Source of the DNA: Massilia solisilvae
Lineage (GTDB): Bacteria > Pseudomonadota > Gammaproteobacteria > Burkholderiales > Burkholderiaceae_D
Assembly (NCBI RefSeq): GCF_024753215.1
Contig: NZ_JANUGV010000010.1
Coordinates: forward strand, 1-64,000
Direction: 5' to 3'
DNA length: 64,000 nt
The translations under genes and the position numbers were made by a program. The notes beneath the pieces were generated by a model. That model was not told the origin of the DNA and made no database searches. It saw nothing but the letters and a program-made list of their open reading frames with translations. Below are positions 51,185 through 62,907 of the stretch, piece after piece (the stretch's first letter is position 1; each line of letters begins with the position of its first letter).

Positions 51185-54139
51185 TTAGAACTTGTACTTC
51201 AGGTTCAGGTAGAACTGGCGGCCGATCACGTCCAGCTTGGACTGCTCTTCCTCGCTGTAGCGATAGTACGCGCGGCGCACGTTGGTCAGGTTGGTCGCGT
51301 CGAAGCTCAGCACCAGGTTCGGGGTGAAGCTGTAGCTGGCGTTGAACGCGAGGGTCTTGACCGGTGCAGCCATGGTCGGTGCCGACGGCATCAGGATGCC
51401 CTGGATGGTGGTCATGCCCTGGCTGTTCGCGGTCGGCGACGGCGCGGTGCTGCTGTTGATGTACTCGCTGCGGTAGTTCCACACCAGGCGGGCCGACAGC
51501 TTGTCATCCTCGTAGTAGCCGCCCAAGTTGGCCGCGTACTCCGAAGCGCCGACCATCGGACGGCCGTCGTCGACCTTGGTGTGGGCCTTGCTGACGTTCG
51601 AGGTGATGCCGAAGTTGGTGTTAAACAGCGGCTGCTCGTACGACAGTTCGATACCGGCGATCTTGGCGCCCTGCTGCGAGGAGGTGTTGACCGCATAGAC
51701 CTTGCCGGCCTTGGACAGCTCGTCCCACAGTTCGACCGTCGCGCCGCCGGTGGTGCCGGTCTTGGCGTAGCCGTCGATCTTCGAGTAGAACAGGTCCACG
51801 GCCACCAGCGAACGACGGGCAAAATACCAGGCCCACGATGCGTCCAGGTTCTTGGCGATCATCGGGTGCAGGTCCGGGTTCGGGCCGTTCACGTGACAAC
51901 CTTGGGCATCGCAGGCCGCGCCCGAGAAGCCCACGCCATACATGTTGTAGTTCTGGCGGCTGATGGTCTTGCTCGCGCCGAAGCGGGCGATCATGTCCTT
52001 GGACAGCTCGTAGCGGATGTTCAGGCTCGGCAGGAAGTTGTTGAACTTGCGGTCGGTGTGCGCGAAGTAGTACGTATTGCCGGTAAAGCCGTTGAACGGG
52101 GTGTTGTCGTAGTACGGCTGCAGGTCGCCGGCGGTGGTGACCGCACCCGGATAGGCCGCGCACGGGATCGCCGGCTGGCCCGGGGCCGCGCGCTCGCACT
52201 TGCCCGGCGCGATCGGGGTCGGGATGTCGGCGGTTTCACGGGTCTGCACAAAGCGCATGCCCACGTTGCCCGACCAGCGCTCGCCTTCCAGGTTGGCCAT
52301 CACGTAGGCGGCCGACTGGCGTTCGCGCACGTGCAGTTCGGAGAACACGCGGCGCTCGAACTCGTCGCTGGTGGGCTTGGTGTTGGCCGCGAAGTAGGCC
52401 TTCAGGGTCTCAGGCGTGAAGGTGAAGCCGGTGTTGTCCCAGCCAGCCGGGCCGCCCAGGTCCTTGCCGAAATCGCCCGGGAAGCCGATGTAGCTGGTCG
52501 GGGCGTTGGCGTTGATGTCCTTGGTGTGGTAGGCCGGATAGCGGCGCGCGCTGTCGCGGTGGTGGTCGGCGTAGCGCACACCGGTTTCGATCGACTCGAT
52601 GAAGCTCTTGCCCACTTTGTACTCGGCGTCCAGCTGCAGGCTGTTTTCCTTGTCGGTGGTCTTGATGCCCGAGATGGTGCGGCCGATCAGCATGTTGCCG
52701 CTGCCGTCAGCGTTCATGCCCGGCACGTTGGCGCCAGCGCCGTAGTACTTGATGAACGGTGCCTGGTCCACGGCGCCGTACGAGAACGAGGCGCCGGTGC
52801 CGTAGCGGGCGTAAGTCAGGCCCTGGTCGGCGTCGGTCTTGCCCACGCCCTGAGTGGTCGAGAACAGGGTCTTGACGGTCAGGTCGTCGTTGACGCGGTA
52901 CTTGGCGTCCAGGTCCAGGAAGCCCGAGGTGGCGCGCGCGCCGTTGCGGTAGAAGCTTTCCGAGTTGCCGATGTACTGCGGCGGCGTGCCGGCCGGGTAC
53001 ATGATGTCGGCGGCCTTGAGCACGCGGATGGTGTCGCCGTACATCGTCTTTTCGGTGACGATGACCGGGTTCTTCAGCGTGGCGTAGACTTGCTGGCCGT
53101 TGACGTTGGTGTTGACGTTGGTGCCGCCCAGCGGTTCGGCCTTGCCCATCAGCATGCTGTAGAACGCGCCGGCGTTCAGGCGGCCGTAGTTGTTGGCGTT
53201 CATGCCGGAGTAGAAGCCGGTCATGGTCACGTCCAGGTCCTTGTTCGGCTTGAACTCGAGCGAGAGCATGCCGCCCTTGCGGTCGCGCACGCCTTCGACG
53301 AACTCGGTGCTTGCGGTGCCGCGCATGCGCACGCCGTCCAGGTCCTTGGCGGTGTAGCCGCTGCCGGCCAGCGAGGCGTCGGTGATGCCCGGCATGTTCT
53401 TCAGGTTGATGACGTCATAGCCGCTGGAGAAGCCGTAGGCCAGGGTCGAGGAGGTGTCGCGGCGCACGTAGCGTTTTTCCGCGAAGCCCTGGGCGATGAA
53501 GCCGAAGGTGCCGGCCTCGTTCTTCCAGTTGACGGTAGCGTTCAGGTCCGGCGCGCTCTTGCCCGGCAGGGTGGCGTAGCTCATGCCGGCGCTGACCACG
53601 CCCGACAGGCGTTCCTTGGCAGCCAGCGGCTTGCGGGTGGTGACGTTGATGGTACCGGCCATGCCGCCATCGACGATATTGGCTTGCGAGGTCTTGTACA
53701 CCAGTGCCTGGTTCAGGACCGAGGACGGCATCAGCGACAGGCTGGTCGAGCGGCTGCTCGAGCCCTGGTCGCCCACGTACCAGTCGCCGCCGGAAACGGT
53801 GTGGCCGTTGAACAGGATCAGCGACATGTCCGGGTTGGTGCCGCGCATCGAGACCTTTTCGGCCTCGTCGTAGTCGGTGCGCACGGCCACGCCCGCCAGG
53901 CGCTGCAGCGAGTCGGCCAGGTTCTTGTCCGGCATCTTGCCCACGTCTTCGGCGGTGATCACCTCAACGTTGGCGGTGGCGTTCTTTTTCACCTCCAGCG
54001 ACTTGGCCATCGAGGCGCGGATACCGGTCACTTCGACCGTCTGCATGGGGGCTTCCTGGGTCTGGGCCATTGCCGGCATTGCCGACAAGCTCCACAGAGC
54101 CAGCGAGACAGCGGCCGCTAGCGGTGTTTGTTTGAACAT
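51185..54139 (-). CDS. TonB-dependent outer-membrane receptor
   Basis: 984 residues; start at the ATG 6 nt after CAGGAGA. Signal peptide ending AMPAMAQ. The TonB box region is MQTVEVTGIRASMAKSLE; the plug has AEDVGKMPDKNLADSLQRLAGV. A 22-strand beta barrel follows and the chain ends in the aromatic RQFYLNLKYKF. The plug beginning GIRASMAKSLEVKKNA is that of the large TonB receptors for oligosaccharides or complex carbon sources in Xanthomonas and Caulobacter, so a sugar or related substrate rather than iron is likely. It is monocistronic with a terminator behind. Confidence 0.93.
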   Translation of the reverse strand: MFKQTPLAAAVSLALWSLSAMPAMAQTQEAPMQTVEVTGIRASMAKSLEVKKNATANVEVITAEDVGKMPDKNLADSLQRLAGVAVRTDYDEAEKVSMRGTNPDMSLILFNGHTVSGGDWYVGDQGSSSRSTSLSLMPSSVLNQALVYKTSQANIVDGGMAGTINVTTRKPLAAKERLSGVVSAGMSYATLPGKSAPDLNATVNWKNEAGTFGFIAQGFAEKRYVRRDTSSTLAYGFSSGYDVINLKNMPGITDASLAGSGYTAKDLDGVRMRGTASTEFVEGVRDRKGGMLSLEFKPNKDLDVTMTGFYSGMNANNYGRLNAGAFYSMLMGKAEPLGGTNVNTNVNGQQVYATLKNPVIVTEKTMYGDTIRVLKAADIMYPAGTPPQYIGNSESFYRNGARATSGFLDLDAKYRVNDDLTVKTLFSTTQGVGKTDADQGLTYARYGTGASFSYGAVDQAPFIKYYGAGANVPGMNADGSGNMLIGRTISGIKTTDKENSLQLDAEYKVGKSFIESIETGVRYADHHRDSARRYPAYHTKDINANAPTSYIGFPGDFGKDLGGPAGWDNTGFTFTPETLKAYFAANTKPTSDEFERRVFSELHVRERQSAAYVMANLEGERWSGNVGMRFVQTRETADIPTPIAPGKCERAAPGQPAIPCAAYPGAVTTAGDLQPYYDNTPFNGFTGNTYYFAHTDRKFNNFLPSLNIRYELSKDMIARFGASKTISRQNYNMYGVGFSGAACDAQGCHVNGPNPDLHPMIAKNLDASWAWYFARRSLVAVDLFYSKIDGYAKTGTTGGATVELWDELSKAGKVYAVNTSSQQGAKIAGIELSYEQPLFNTNFGITSNVSKAHTKVDDGRPMVGASEYAANLGGYYEDDKLSARLVWNYRSEYINSSTAPSPTANSQGMTTIQGILMPSAPTMAAPVKTLAFNASYSFTPNLVLSFDATNLTNVRRAYYRYSEEEQSKLDVIGRQFYLNLKYKF

Positions 54140-54248
54140 CTTGAATCTCCTGGGTGCGGTATTTTTTTGAAAAATGGGCAGGTCGAGGCCTGCCGCGCGC
54201 ACAGTATTGACGAAAATTTACCTTTCGCCATAATCACTTGTGTATGTC

Positions 54249-54302
54249 GGGATATAACCTTTCGGAATGTGACAAGAAGGCCTGAACGCAGGGTTATACC
54301 CT
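54249..54302. promoter_or_regulatory. Spaced inverted GGGxTATAACC elements upstream of the receptor gene
   Basis: GGGATATAACC at 54249-54259 and its near-inverse GGGTTATACCC at 54291-54301, centres 42 nt apart (four helical turns). They lie between the divergent receptor and DUF1460 genes. Possible operator pair; no promoter hexamers are clear. Confidence 0.35.
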
Positions 54303-54375
54303 ACGAACAAGTTTTCATTGTCAAATTCCGCCCCAGCCGTTAGTTTGTCGCTTTCCAACACTGTTAATTCCCGCC

Positions 54376-55323
54376 ATGCGCCTCGCCTGCCTCCTGCTCG
54401 CCTCTGCCGTCCTGTCCGGTTGCGCAAGCGTCCCTGCCCCGTCCACCGTGCCGACGGGCCCGGTGTCGCTGGACACGGTGCTGCACAAGCAGCTCTACCA
54501 GATGACGCCGGCCGAGGCCGGGCGCTACATCGGCTACGTCCACCAGGCCGAGCCGGACCTGCGTCACCGCATCGCGGCCATCGGGCGCAAGAACATCGGC
54601 CAGCCGTACACGCTGAACCTGCTGGGCGAATTTCCGTACGAGATACACGACAGCCTGCCGATGTTCTCGCTCGACCACAGCGACTGCGTGGTCTTCGCCG
54701 AACACACCTACGCGATGGCGCTGTCGCAGTCGTGGGAGGAATTCTTCTGGATGCTGCAGCGGATCCGCTACCGCGATGGCGTCATCGGCGTGAAGACGCG
54801 CAACCACTACACCGAGCTGGACTGGAACGTGCAGAACCGCTGGCTGGTCACCGACGTCAGCGCGCAACTGGCCGGCGCCAATGTGGCGACCTACGACATG
54901 ACGGTAGACCGCGCGCGGTTCCTGAAAACGCGCCACCATACCGACGCGTCAATCCCGGTCGAGACCAGCCGCCAGTCGTACGTGCCGAAGGAGCGCGTGG
55001 TGGAAGTCGCCGGCGAGCTGCAGGAAGGCGACTTCGTCAACGTGATTTCGACCAGGAACGGCGAGTACTGGGCCTCGCACGTGGGCCTGGTGGTGCTGGG
55101 GCCCAACGGCGAGCGGCACTTCCTGCATTCGTCCGAGCCGCAGGTGCGCGAGGAGACGTTCGAGTCGTTCATGGCGCGCGCTGCCGAACGCGAGGCGCGC
55201 AATGCACGCGAGGGCAAGAACGGACAGAAGCTGGCCGGCTTCAAGTTCCTGCGCCTGAACGACAACATCGTGGTGCCGCCGATGGCGCCGCAGCCGCGTC
55301 CGGTGGCAACGCCGGCGGCGTAA
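54376..55323 (+). CDS. DUF1460 family lipoprotein, probable cell-wall amidase
   Basis: 315 residues. Lipoprotein signal ending LSGC (Cys about 15). DUF1460 proteins have an NlpC/P60 fold and cleave muropeptides. The likely nucleophile is the Cys in LDHSDCVVFAEHTYAMAL, and the His is in YWASHVGLVVLG; AIGRKNIGQPYTLNLLGEFP precedes the Cys as in family members. It ends in a Pro-rich tail. A role in peptidoglycan turnover or recycling is likely. Divergent from the TonB receptor. Confidence 0.85.
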   Translation: MRLACLLLASAVLSGCASVPAPSTVPTGPVSLDTVLHKQLYQMTPAEAGRYIGYVHQAEPDLRHRIAAIGRKNIGQPYTLNLLGEFPYEIHDSLPMFSLDHSDCVVFAEHTYAMALSQSWEEFFWMLQRIRYRDGVIGVKTRNHYTELDWNVQNRWLVTDVSAQLAGANVATYDMTVDRARFLKTRHHTDASIPVETSRQSYVPKERVVEVAGELQEGDFVNVISTRNGEYWASHVGLVVLGPNGERHFLHSSEPQVREETFESFMARAAEREARNAREGKNGQKLAGFKFLRLNDNIVVPPMAPQPRPVATPAA

Positions 55324-55375
55324 GCGGTACCCTGGCGGCCGGCGCATCGGGCCGCGGCGCCAGGCGTGCGCGGGC

Positions 55376-56017
55376 CTAGCACCAGATCTCGCCGGTGCTG
55401 CGGCACCAGGCGTCGCGCTCGGCCAGGCCGTTGTCGGCACCGTTGATGCGGCGCGTCAGCTCCGACAGGTCGCCCGCGTCGGCCAGCTGGTTGCAACCCT
55501 TGTCCTGCCAGATCGCGGCGGCCACATGCAGGCACCAGCGCGGGTCGAGTACGGCATCGGGGCGGGCGACGAAATCAGGACTGCCGGCAACGCTGGCGAG
55601 CACGGCACGGGTGGCGCGGGCGTAGCTGTCCTTGCCCGTCAGCTGAAGCAGGCCGCGGCCGCGGTAGGTGTAGCCGTCGTCGGGCGCGCTGTTGCCCATC
55701 CGTTTGCCATAGACGAGATTGGCGAGCTTGCGCGGATCGTGGGCGTAGGCCGCCGCGCTCAAGGACGCACCGCGACCGAAGCGCGAGGGCCAGACCGCGG
55801 CCAGGCGCGCGGTGCTGTAATCGAGGTTTTCGTACTCCACCGTCAGGGCCTGCGATTCGTGCAGCACCTGGGCCAGGAAGTGCGCGACCCGCTGCGGCGT
55901 GGCCGAGATACCCCACAGGTCGAGCGCGGCCTGGCCGGTGCGGAACGCCTCGCGGTAGCGCGGCTGCATGCGCGGTGCGAGGCGCGCAAGCTGTTCGAGG
56001 GTTACGGTGATCGTCAT
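55376..56017 (-). CDS. GH19-type lysozyme (phage-endolysin-like)
   Basis: 213 residues, no signal peptide; GGAGC lies before the ATG. MTITVTLEQLARLAPRMQPRYREAF opens like phage and bacterial GH19 lysozymes. The catalytic Glu is in AQVLHESQALTVEYENLDYS, and YTYRGRGLLQLTGKDSYA is the substrate-cleft signature. Such proteins hydrolyse the glycan strand of peptidoglycan and usually belong to prophages, but no other phage genes lie here. It could be a solitary prophage remnant or an exported effector. Confidence 0.9.
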   Translation of the reverse strand: MTITVTLEQLARLAPRMQPRYREAFRTGQAALDLWGISATPQRVAHFLAQVLHESQALTVEYENLDYSTARLAAVWPSRFGRGASLSAAAYAHDPRKLANLVYGKRMGNSAPDDGYTYRGRGLLQLTGKDSYARATRAVLASVAGSPDFVARPDAVLDPRWCLHVAAAIWQDKGCNQLADAGDLSELTRRINGADNGLAERDAWCRSTGEIWC

Positions 56018-56132
56018 CGCGTGCTCCGGGTCGCCACGTCTTGATGCTAGCCCCCGGTGCCTGGCCCCGCCCTCGTGCAGATCAAAGTCTCCCTTCTGGC
56101 CGTCCGCCGTTGCCGGACCGAACCCGCGTGCC

Positions 56133-58061
<1,929 letters not shown>

Positions 58062-58262
58062 GCTTTCTCCCCTCGAAAAGACCGCAACGATTCCGGCTGT
58101 TACGGCTGCAGCAATAGACAACGCGCGGCGCGAAAGGCTCCCCGGCCGCGCAGGTTTATTGGGGATGGATCAAGGGTTGTTGAACTGAAGAGCGCGAGCG
58201 CACTCCAACGGGTCAGCCGTTGCGTTTCGCACCAGGCCGCCAGACCAGCCCAAGGACCCTCC

Positions 58263-59327
58263 ATGCACCTGCCCGCGCTCGTCCTGCTCCGGACCCTGCT
58301 CATCCCATGGGTGGGCGCGGCCGCGCTGCTGGCCGCGCCATGGACCGGGGCGCGGGCGCAGGAGCCGGACGAATACATCCTGACCCTGCCGTCCGGCCCG
58401 GCGGCGCCCGCGCAAGGCGGCTCGGTGCGCTTCATCGGCAACGCCACCGTACTGATTGAGTACCAGGGCCTGGCGATCCTGACCGATCCCAACTTCCTGC
58501 CGCGCGGCTCCTTCGTGCGCCTCGGGTACGGCCTGCGCTCCGAGCGCCTGGCCGGCCCGGCCATCAGCATCGACGCGCTGCCGCCGGTGGACCTGGTGGT
58601 GCTCACCCACCTGCACGAGGACCACTTCGACTGGCTGGTCCAGCAGCGCCTGCGGCGCGACGTGCCCATCGTGACCACCAGCGAGGCGGCGCCGCAACTC
58701 GAGGAGCTCGGCTTCACGCAGCACTACGGGCTGGCCGCGTGGGATTCGCTGACGGTGCGCAAGGGCGAGGCCAGGCTGCGCGTCACCGCGCTCCCGGCGC
58801 GCCACGGGCCGCGTGCGCTGGCCTGGCTGCTGCCCGAGGTGATGGGCGCACTGCTGGACTTCGGCCCCGGCGCGTTCGGCCCCGCCTATCGCATGTACAT
58901 CAGCGGCGACACGGTACTGTTCGACGAGTTGGCGCAGATTGGCCAGCGCTTTCCCGACATCGACCTGGCGCTGCTGCACCTGGGGGGCATGCGCCTGGCC
59001 GGCCCGTTCAAGCTGTCGATGGATGGCGAGGACGGCGCCCGCCTGCTCCAGCTGACTGGCGCGCGCCGCGCGATCCCGTTGCATTTCTCCGACTACGACA
59101 TGTTCCACTCGCCGCTGGCCGATTTTCAGCGCGCCACCCGGGCGGCAGGGCTGGACGGGCGCGTGATCCATCTGGAACGCGGCGACACCTACACCCTGCC
59201 GCTGGAGAGAGCGGAGGGCCAAACCGGGCAGCCCGCGCCGGCTGGATATTCCTATTTTGAAATGAAAAATGGAAATAAAAACGCTGTTTCTATTTCCGAT
59301 ATTCATTTCCAAAAAATAATGAATTAG
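58263..59327 (+). CDS. Exported metallo-beta-lactamase-fold hydrolase (UlaG-like)
   Basis: 354 residues. Signal peptide ending about residue 33 (GARA-QE). The zinc site is intact: THLHEDHFD, ARHGPRA, SGDTVLFDE and the late LHFSDYDMFHSPL. VRFIGNATVLIEYQGLAILTDPNFLPRGS resembles UlaG/NAPE-PLD-like phosphodiesterases or lactonases. The last 30 residues (YFEMKNGNKNAVSISDIHFQ) lie in AT-rich DNA and do not look like the family, so the end may be altered by a junction. Substrate unknown. Confidence 0.85.
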   Translation: MHLPALVLLRTLLIPWVGAAALLAAPWTGARAQEPDEYILTLPSGPAAPAQGGSVRFIGNATVLIEYQGLAILTDPNFLPRGSFVRLGYGLRSERLAGPAISIDALPPVDLVVLTHLHEDHFDWLVQQRLRRDVPIVTTSEAAPQLEELGFTQHYGLAAWDSLTVRKGEARLRVTALPARHGPRALAWLLPEVMGALLDFGPGAFGPAYRMYISGDTVLFDELAQIGQRFPDIDLALLHLGGMRLAGPFKLSMDGEDGARLLQLTGARRAIPLHFSDYDMFHSPLADFQRATRAAGLDGRVIHLERGDTYTLPLERAEGQTGQPAPAGYSYFEMKNGNKNAVSISDIHFQKIMN

Positions 59328-59564
59328 CTGAGCAGATTTAATTCACTACTCGCCGTTGAGCGTTGTCAAACTCACCATTCGTAGCGGACACGATAATAAA
59401 CTTACTCAGCAATAAGAACTCGAATTCAGCCAATTAATTAAATTCAATTCGGAAAATAAAAACAGGCAATAAAGAACATCTTACCGCTTCCAAATCAGGG
59501 ACTTAGAGCAGCGCGCAGCACAAGCATTCACGTCGACGAAACCAAATCGAGCAGCATCAAGGCC
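59328..59564. other. AT-rich leader of the polysaccharide locus
   Basis: About 240 nt of clearly AT-rich DNA with no gene found. Runs such as AATTAATTAAATTCAATT resemble UP-element or H-NS-bound DNA. It should carry the promoter of the polysaccharide genes, though I see no unambiguous -35/-10 pair. Confidence 0.5.
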
Positions 59565-61535
59565 ATGTCCATGCTAAATGAGAATGTCGTCAGTCAGTTT
59601 TGCGCCGGAATGGTGTCCCTGCATCGGACCACGAAAATCGCCCTGATGGTGGTGATCGACTTGCTAGCGCTGCCATTTTGTTTTTTGATTGCGATGCTGC
59701 TGCGCGGCGGAGATTTGAAACTGGCCATGCATTACGGCCCCGCCTCGTATGTGCTGGTGGCGGTGGTGACGATTGCCGCCCTGTCCATGTCCGACCTGTA
59801 CCGGGCCGTGATCCGCTTCATCGACCAGCGCCTGCTGTCGGTCACTGGCCTGGCATTGGCGGTGGCGGTGCTGTGCGCCTATGTCGTGCTGTTTGCGATC
59901 AACGACGAGATGTTCCCGCGCAGCGCGCTGGCAATCTACTGGTTCATCGTGTTCTCGTACGTGGTCACCTCGCGCATCGGCATGCGCAACTTCCTGCGCA
60001 ACCACAGCACGCGCCGGCGGCCGGCCTCGGACACGGTCGCCATCTACGGCGCCGGCGAGGCCGGGGCCCAGCTGGCCCAGACCATGCGCAACAGCGGCGA
60101 ATACCGCCCTGTCTGCTTTTTCGACGACAAGCATGTACTGAACGACCGGACCATCGCCGGCCTGCGCGTGTTCCACACCGACCGGCTGGTCGAGCTGGTG
60201 CAGGCGCACAACATCCGCACCGTGGTCATCGCCATCCCGTCGGTCTCGCCCGAGCGGCTGCGCGACATCATGCAGCGCCTCGGCCAGGCCGGGGTCTCGA
60301 CCAAGATCCTCAGCCGCCTGGTTGACCTGGCCGACGACAAGGCCACGCCGCGCGACTCGATCCGCGAGCTCAAGTTCGAGGACCTGCTGGGCCGCGCGCC
60401 GGTGCCGCCGCGGGTCGACCTGTTCGCGCGCTGCGTGCGCGGCAAGCAGGTGCTGGTCACGGGCGCCGGCGGCTCCATCGGCAGCGAACTGTGCCGGCAG
60501 ATCGCCACGCTGGGCCCGGCCTGCCTGCACCTGCTCGACCATTCCGAATACGCGCTCTACACGATCCGCCAGGAGCTGGCCACGCGCTTTCCGGAACTGG
60601 CCACCGAGGCGCACCTGGGCTCGGTGTGCAACGCCGACCTGGTCGCGCGCATCCTGCACGACGGCGCGGTCCAGACCATCTACCATGCGGCCGCCTACAA
60701 GCATGTGCCGCTGGTCGAGGCCAACATCGTCGAGGGCCTGCGCAACAACGTGCTCGGCGCCCAGGTCGTCGCCGAGGCCGCCGCCCGGGCGCGGGTCGAG
60801 ACCTGCGTGCTGATCTCGAGCGACAAGGCGGTGCGCCCGACCAACATCATGGGCGCGAGCAAACGCATCGCCGAGCTGATCTTCCAGGCTGCCGCGGCCC
60901 GGCACGGCGCCCACACCACCTTTTGCATGGTGCGTTTTGGCAACGTGCTCGGCTCGTCCGGCTCGGTGATCCCGCTGTTCCAGCGCCAGATCGCGCGCGG
61001 CGGCCCGCTCACCATCACCCATCCGGAGGTGTCACGCTACTTCATGCTGATCCCCGAAGCGGCCCAGCTGGTGATCCAGGCCGGCGCCATGGCCAAGGGC
61101 GGCGACGTGTTCGTGCTCGACATGGGCGAGCCGGTCCGGATCCTCGACCTGGCGCGCAGCATGATCGCGATGACCGGGCTGACCGAAAAGACGCCGCAGA
61201 ACCCGGGCGGCGAGATCGAGATCAAGTTCGTCGGCCTGTTCCCGGGCGAAAAGCTGCACGAGGAGCTGCTGACCGAGGGCGTGGTGTTCCCCAGCGAGCA
61301 CCCGCGCATCATGCGAATGAAGGAAAACGCGCTGCGCCCGTCGGTGCTGGAGACCTGCATCACCTGCCTGATGATGGCCTGCGACACCCACGAGCGCGCC
61401 ATGATCGAGTCGATGGTCAAGGCCATCGTCACCGAATACACGCCCCAGCAGGCCGCCCCGGCCGCGGCGCCGGCGCCGGTACTGGCCGTGCCCGAGCCCG
61501 GCCTGATCAAAAAATTCGTGCCGTTTCGCATCTAG
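59565..61535 (+). CDS. Membrane nucleotide-sugar 4,6-dehydratase (WbpM/CapD family)
   Basis: 656 residues. Four N-terminal membrane helices (about 20-130), then two Rossmann regions (VAIYGAGEAGAQLAQ about 155-170 and VLVTGAGGSIGSELCRQI about 290-307). The catalytic area SSDKAVRPTNIMGASKR has Met in place of Tyr, the Ser-Met-Lys triad of the large membrane-bound UDP-GlcNAc 4,6-dehydratases. The product is a UDP-4-keto-6-deoxy sugar for QuiNAc or FucNAc. First gene of the polysaccharide operon; start ATG may be 59565 or 59571. Confidence 0.92.
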   Translation: MSMLNENVVSQFCAGMVSLHRTTKIALMVVIDLLALPFCFLIAMLLRGGDLKLAMHYGPASYVLVAVVTIAALSMSDLYRAVIRFIDQRLLSVTGLALAVAVLCAYVVLFAINDEMFPRSALAIYWFIVFSYVVTSRIGMRNFLRNHSTRRRPASDTVAIYGAGEAGAQLAQTMRNSGEYRPVCFFDDKHVLNDRTIAGLRVFHTDRLVELVQAHNIRTVVIAIPSVSPERLRDIMQRLGQAGVSTKILSRLVDLADDKATPRDSIRELKFEDLLGRAPVPPRVDLFARCVRGKQVLVTGAGGSIGSELCRQIATLGPACLHLLDHSEYALYTIRQELATRFPELATEAHLGSVCNADLVARILHDGAVQTIYHAAAYKHVPLVEANIVEGLRNNVLGAQVVAEAAARARVETCVLISSDKAVRPTNIMGASKRIAELIFQAAAARHGAHTTFCMVRFGNVLGSSGSVIPLFQRQIARGGPLTITHPEVSRYFMLIPEAAQLVIQAGAMAKGGDVFVLDMGEPVRILDLARSMIAMTGLTEKTPQNPGGEIEIKFVGLFPGEKLHEELLTEGVVFPSEHPRIMRMKENALRPSVLETCITCLMMACDTHERAMIESMVKAIVTEYTPQQAAPAAAPAPVLAVPEPGLIKKFVPFRI

Positions 61536-61565
61536 CGGCGGCTTTTACCCCACCAGAGGACAACT

Positions 61566-62894
61566 ATGCGCGACGAACACCAATCGGCCCACCTGGAGCA
61601 GCTGACCGCCAAGCTGCGCGACCGCACCGCCATCATCGGCATCATCGGCCTGGGTTACGTCGGCCTGCCGCTGACCTTGCGCTACGCCGCGGTCGGGTTC
61701 AAGGTGCTGGGGATCGACATCGACAGCGCCAAGGTCGACACGCTGAACGCCGGCGCCAGCTACATCAACCACATCTGCGCCGCCGACATCGCGCGCGCGC
61801 GCGCCAACGGCTTCGAGGCCACCACCGACTTTTCCCGCGCGGGCGAGCCGGACGCCCTGATCATCTGCGTGCCCACCCCGCTCAACCCGTACCGCGAGCC
61901 GGACCTGTCCTTCGTGCTGGGCACCACCGACGCGCTGCTGCCCTATATGCGGCCTGGCCAGGTGGTCTCGCTCGAAAGCACCACCTACCCCGGCACCACT
62001 GAGGAGGAATTGCGTCCGCGGCTGGAGTCGCGCGGCTTCGAGGTCGGGCGCGAGGTGTTCCTGGTGTTCTCGCCCGAGCGCGAAGACCCGGGCAACCCCA
62101 ACTTCGAGACGCGCACCATCCCCAAGGTCTGCGGCGGCTCGACCGCGGCCTGCCTGGAGGCGGGGCTGGCCCTGTACGGACCGGCGATCGACCGCGTGGT
62201 GCCGGTCAGCTCGACCCGTGCCGCCGAACTGACCAAGCTGCTCGAGAACATCCACCGCGCGGTCAATATCGGCCTGGTCAACGAAATGAAGATCATCGCC
62301 GACAAGATGCAGATCGACATCCACGAGGTGATCCGCGCCGCCGCCACCAAGCCGTTCGGCTTCACACCCTATTATCCCGGTCCCGGCCTGGGCGGGCACT
62401 GCATCCCGATCGACCCGTTCTACCTGACCTGGAAGGCACGCCAGTACGGCCTGCATACCCGCTTCATCGAACTGGCCGGCGAGATCAACAGCGACATGCC
62501 GCACTGGGTGGTCGGCAAGGTGTCCGACGCGCTCAACCAGCGCGGGCGCAGCGTGATGGGCAGCCGCGTGCTGGTGCTGGGCATCGCCTACAAGAAGGAC
62601 GTCGAGGACATGCGCGAGTCGCCCTCGGTCGAGCTGATGGAGCTGCTGCGCGACAAGGGCGCGCACGTCGACTATGCCGACCCGCACGTACCGGTGTTCC
62701 CGCGCATGCGCGAGCATCACTTCGACCTGTCGAGCGTGGCGCTGACGCCGCAGTCGATCGCCTCTTACGACGTGGTGCTGCTGGCCACCGCCCACAGCGG
62801 CTTCGATTACGAGCTGATCCGCAAGTACGCGAACCTGATCGTCGACACCCGCGGCGTCTACCTCGAGCGCCAGCCGAACGTCGTCAAGGCGTGA
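61566..62894 (+). CDS. wbpA: UDP-N-acetyl-D-glucosamine 6-dehydrogenase
   Basis: 442 residues. Oxidises UDP-GlcNAc to UDP-GlcNAcA with two NAD+. IIGLGYVGLPLTLRYA is the N-terminal Rossmann motif; the catalytic Cys lies in GLGGHCIPIDPFYLTWKA, and FSPERVDPG appears as FSPEREDPGNPN. The C-terminal UDP-binding domain has IAYKKDVEDMRESPS. It follows the dehydratase by 30 nt. With wbpB and wbpD it starts the ManNAc3NAcA-type route. Confidence 0.95.
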   Translation: MRDEHQSAHLEQLTAKLRDRTAIIGIIGLGYVGLPLTLRYAAVGFKVLGIDIDSAKVDTLNAGASYINHICAADIARARANGFEATTDFSRAGEPDALIICVPTPLNPYREPDLSFVLGTTDALLPYMRPGQVVSLESTTYPGTTEEELRPRLESRGFEVGREVFLVFSPEREDPGNPNFETRTIPKVCGGSTAACLEAGLALYGPAIDRVVPVSSTRAAELTKLLENIHRAVNIGLVNEMKIIADKMQIDIHEVIRAAATKPFGFTPYYPGPGLGGHCIPIDPFYLTWKARQYGLHTRFIELAGEINSDMPHWVVGKVSDALNQRGRSVMGSRVLVLGIAYKKDVEDMRESPSVELMELLRDKGAHVDYADPHVPVFPRMREHHFDLSSVALTPQSIASYDVVLLATAHSGFDYELIRKYANLIVDTRGVYLERQPNVVKA

Positions 62895-62907
62895 ACCGGA
62901 GAGCCCC

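Noticed and set aside
55324..55375. Strong GC hairpin between the DUF1460 and GH19 genes as a terminator
   Set aside because: No T tract follows on either strand; stays an unproven stem.
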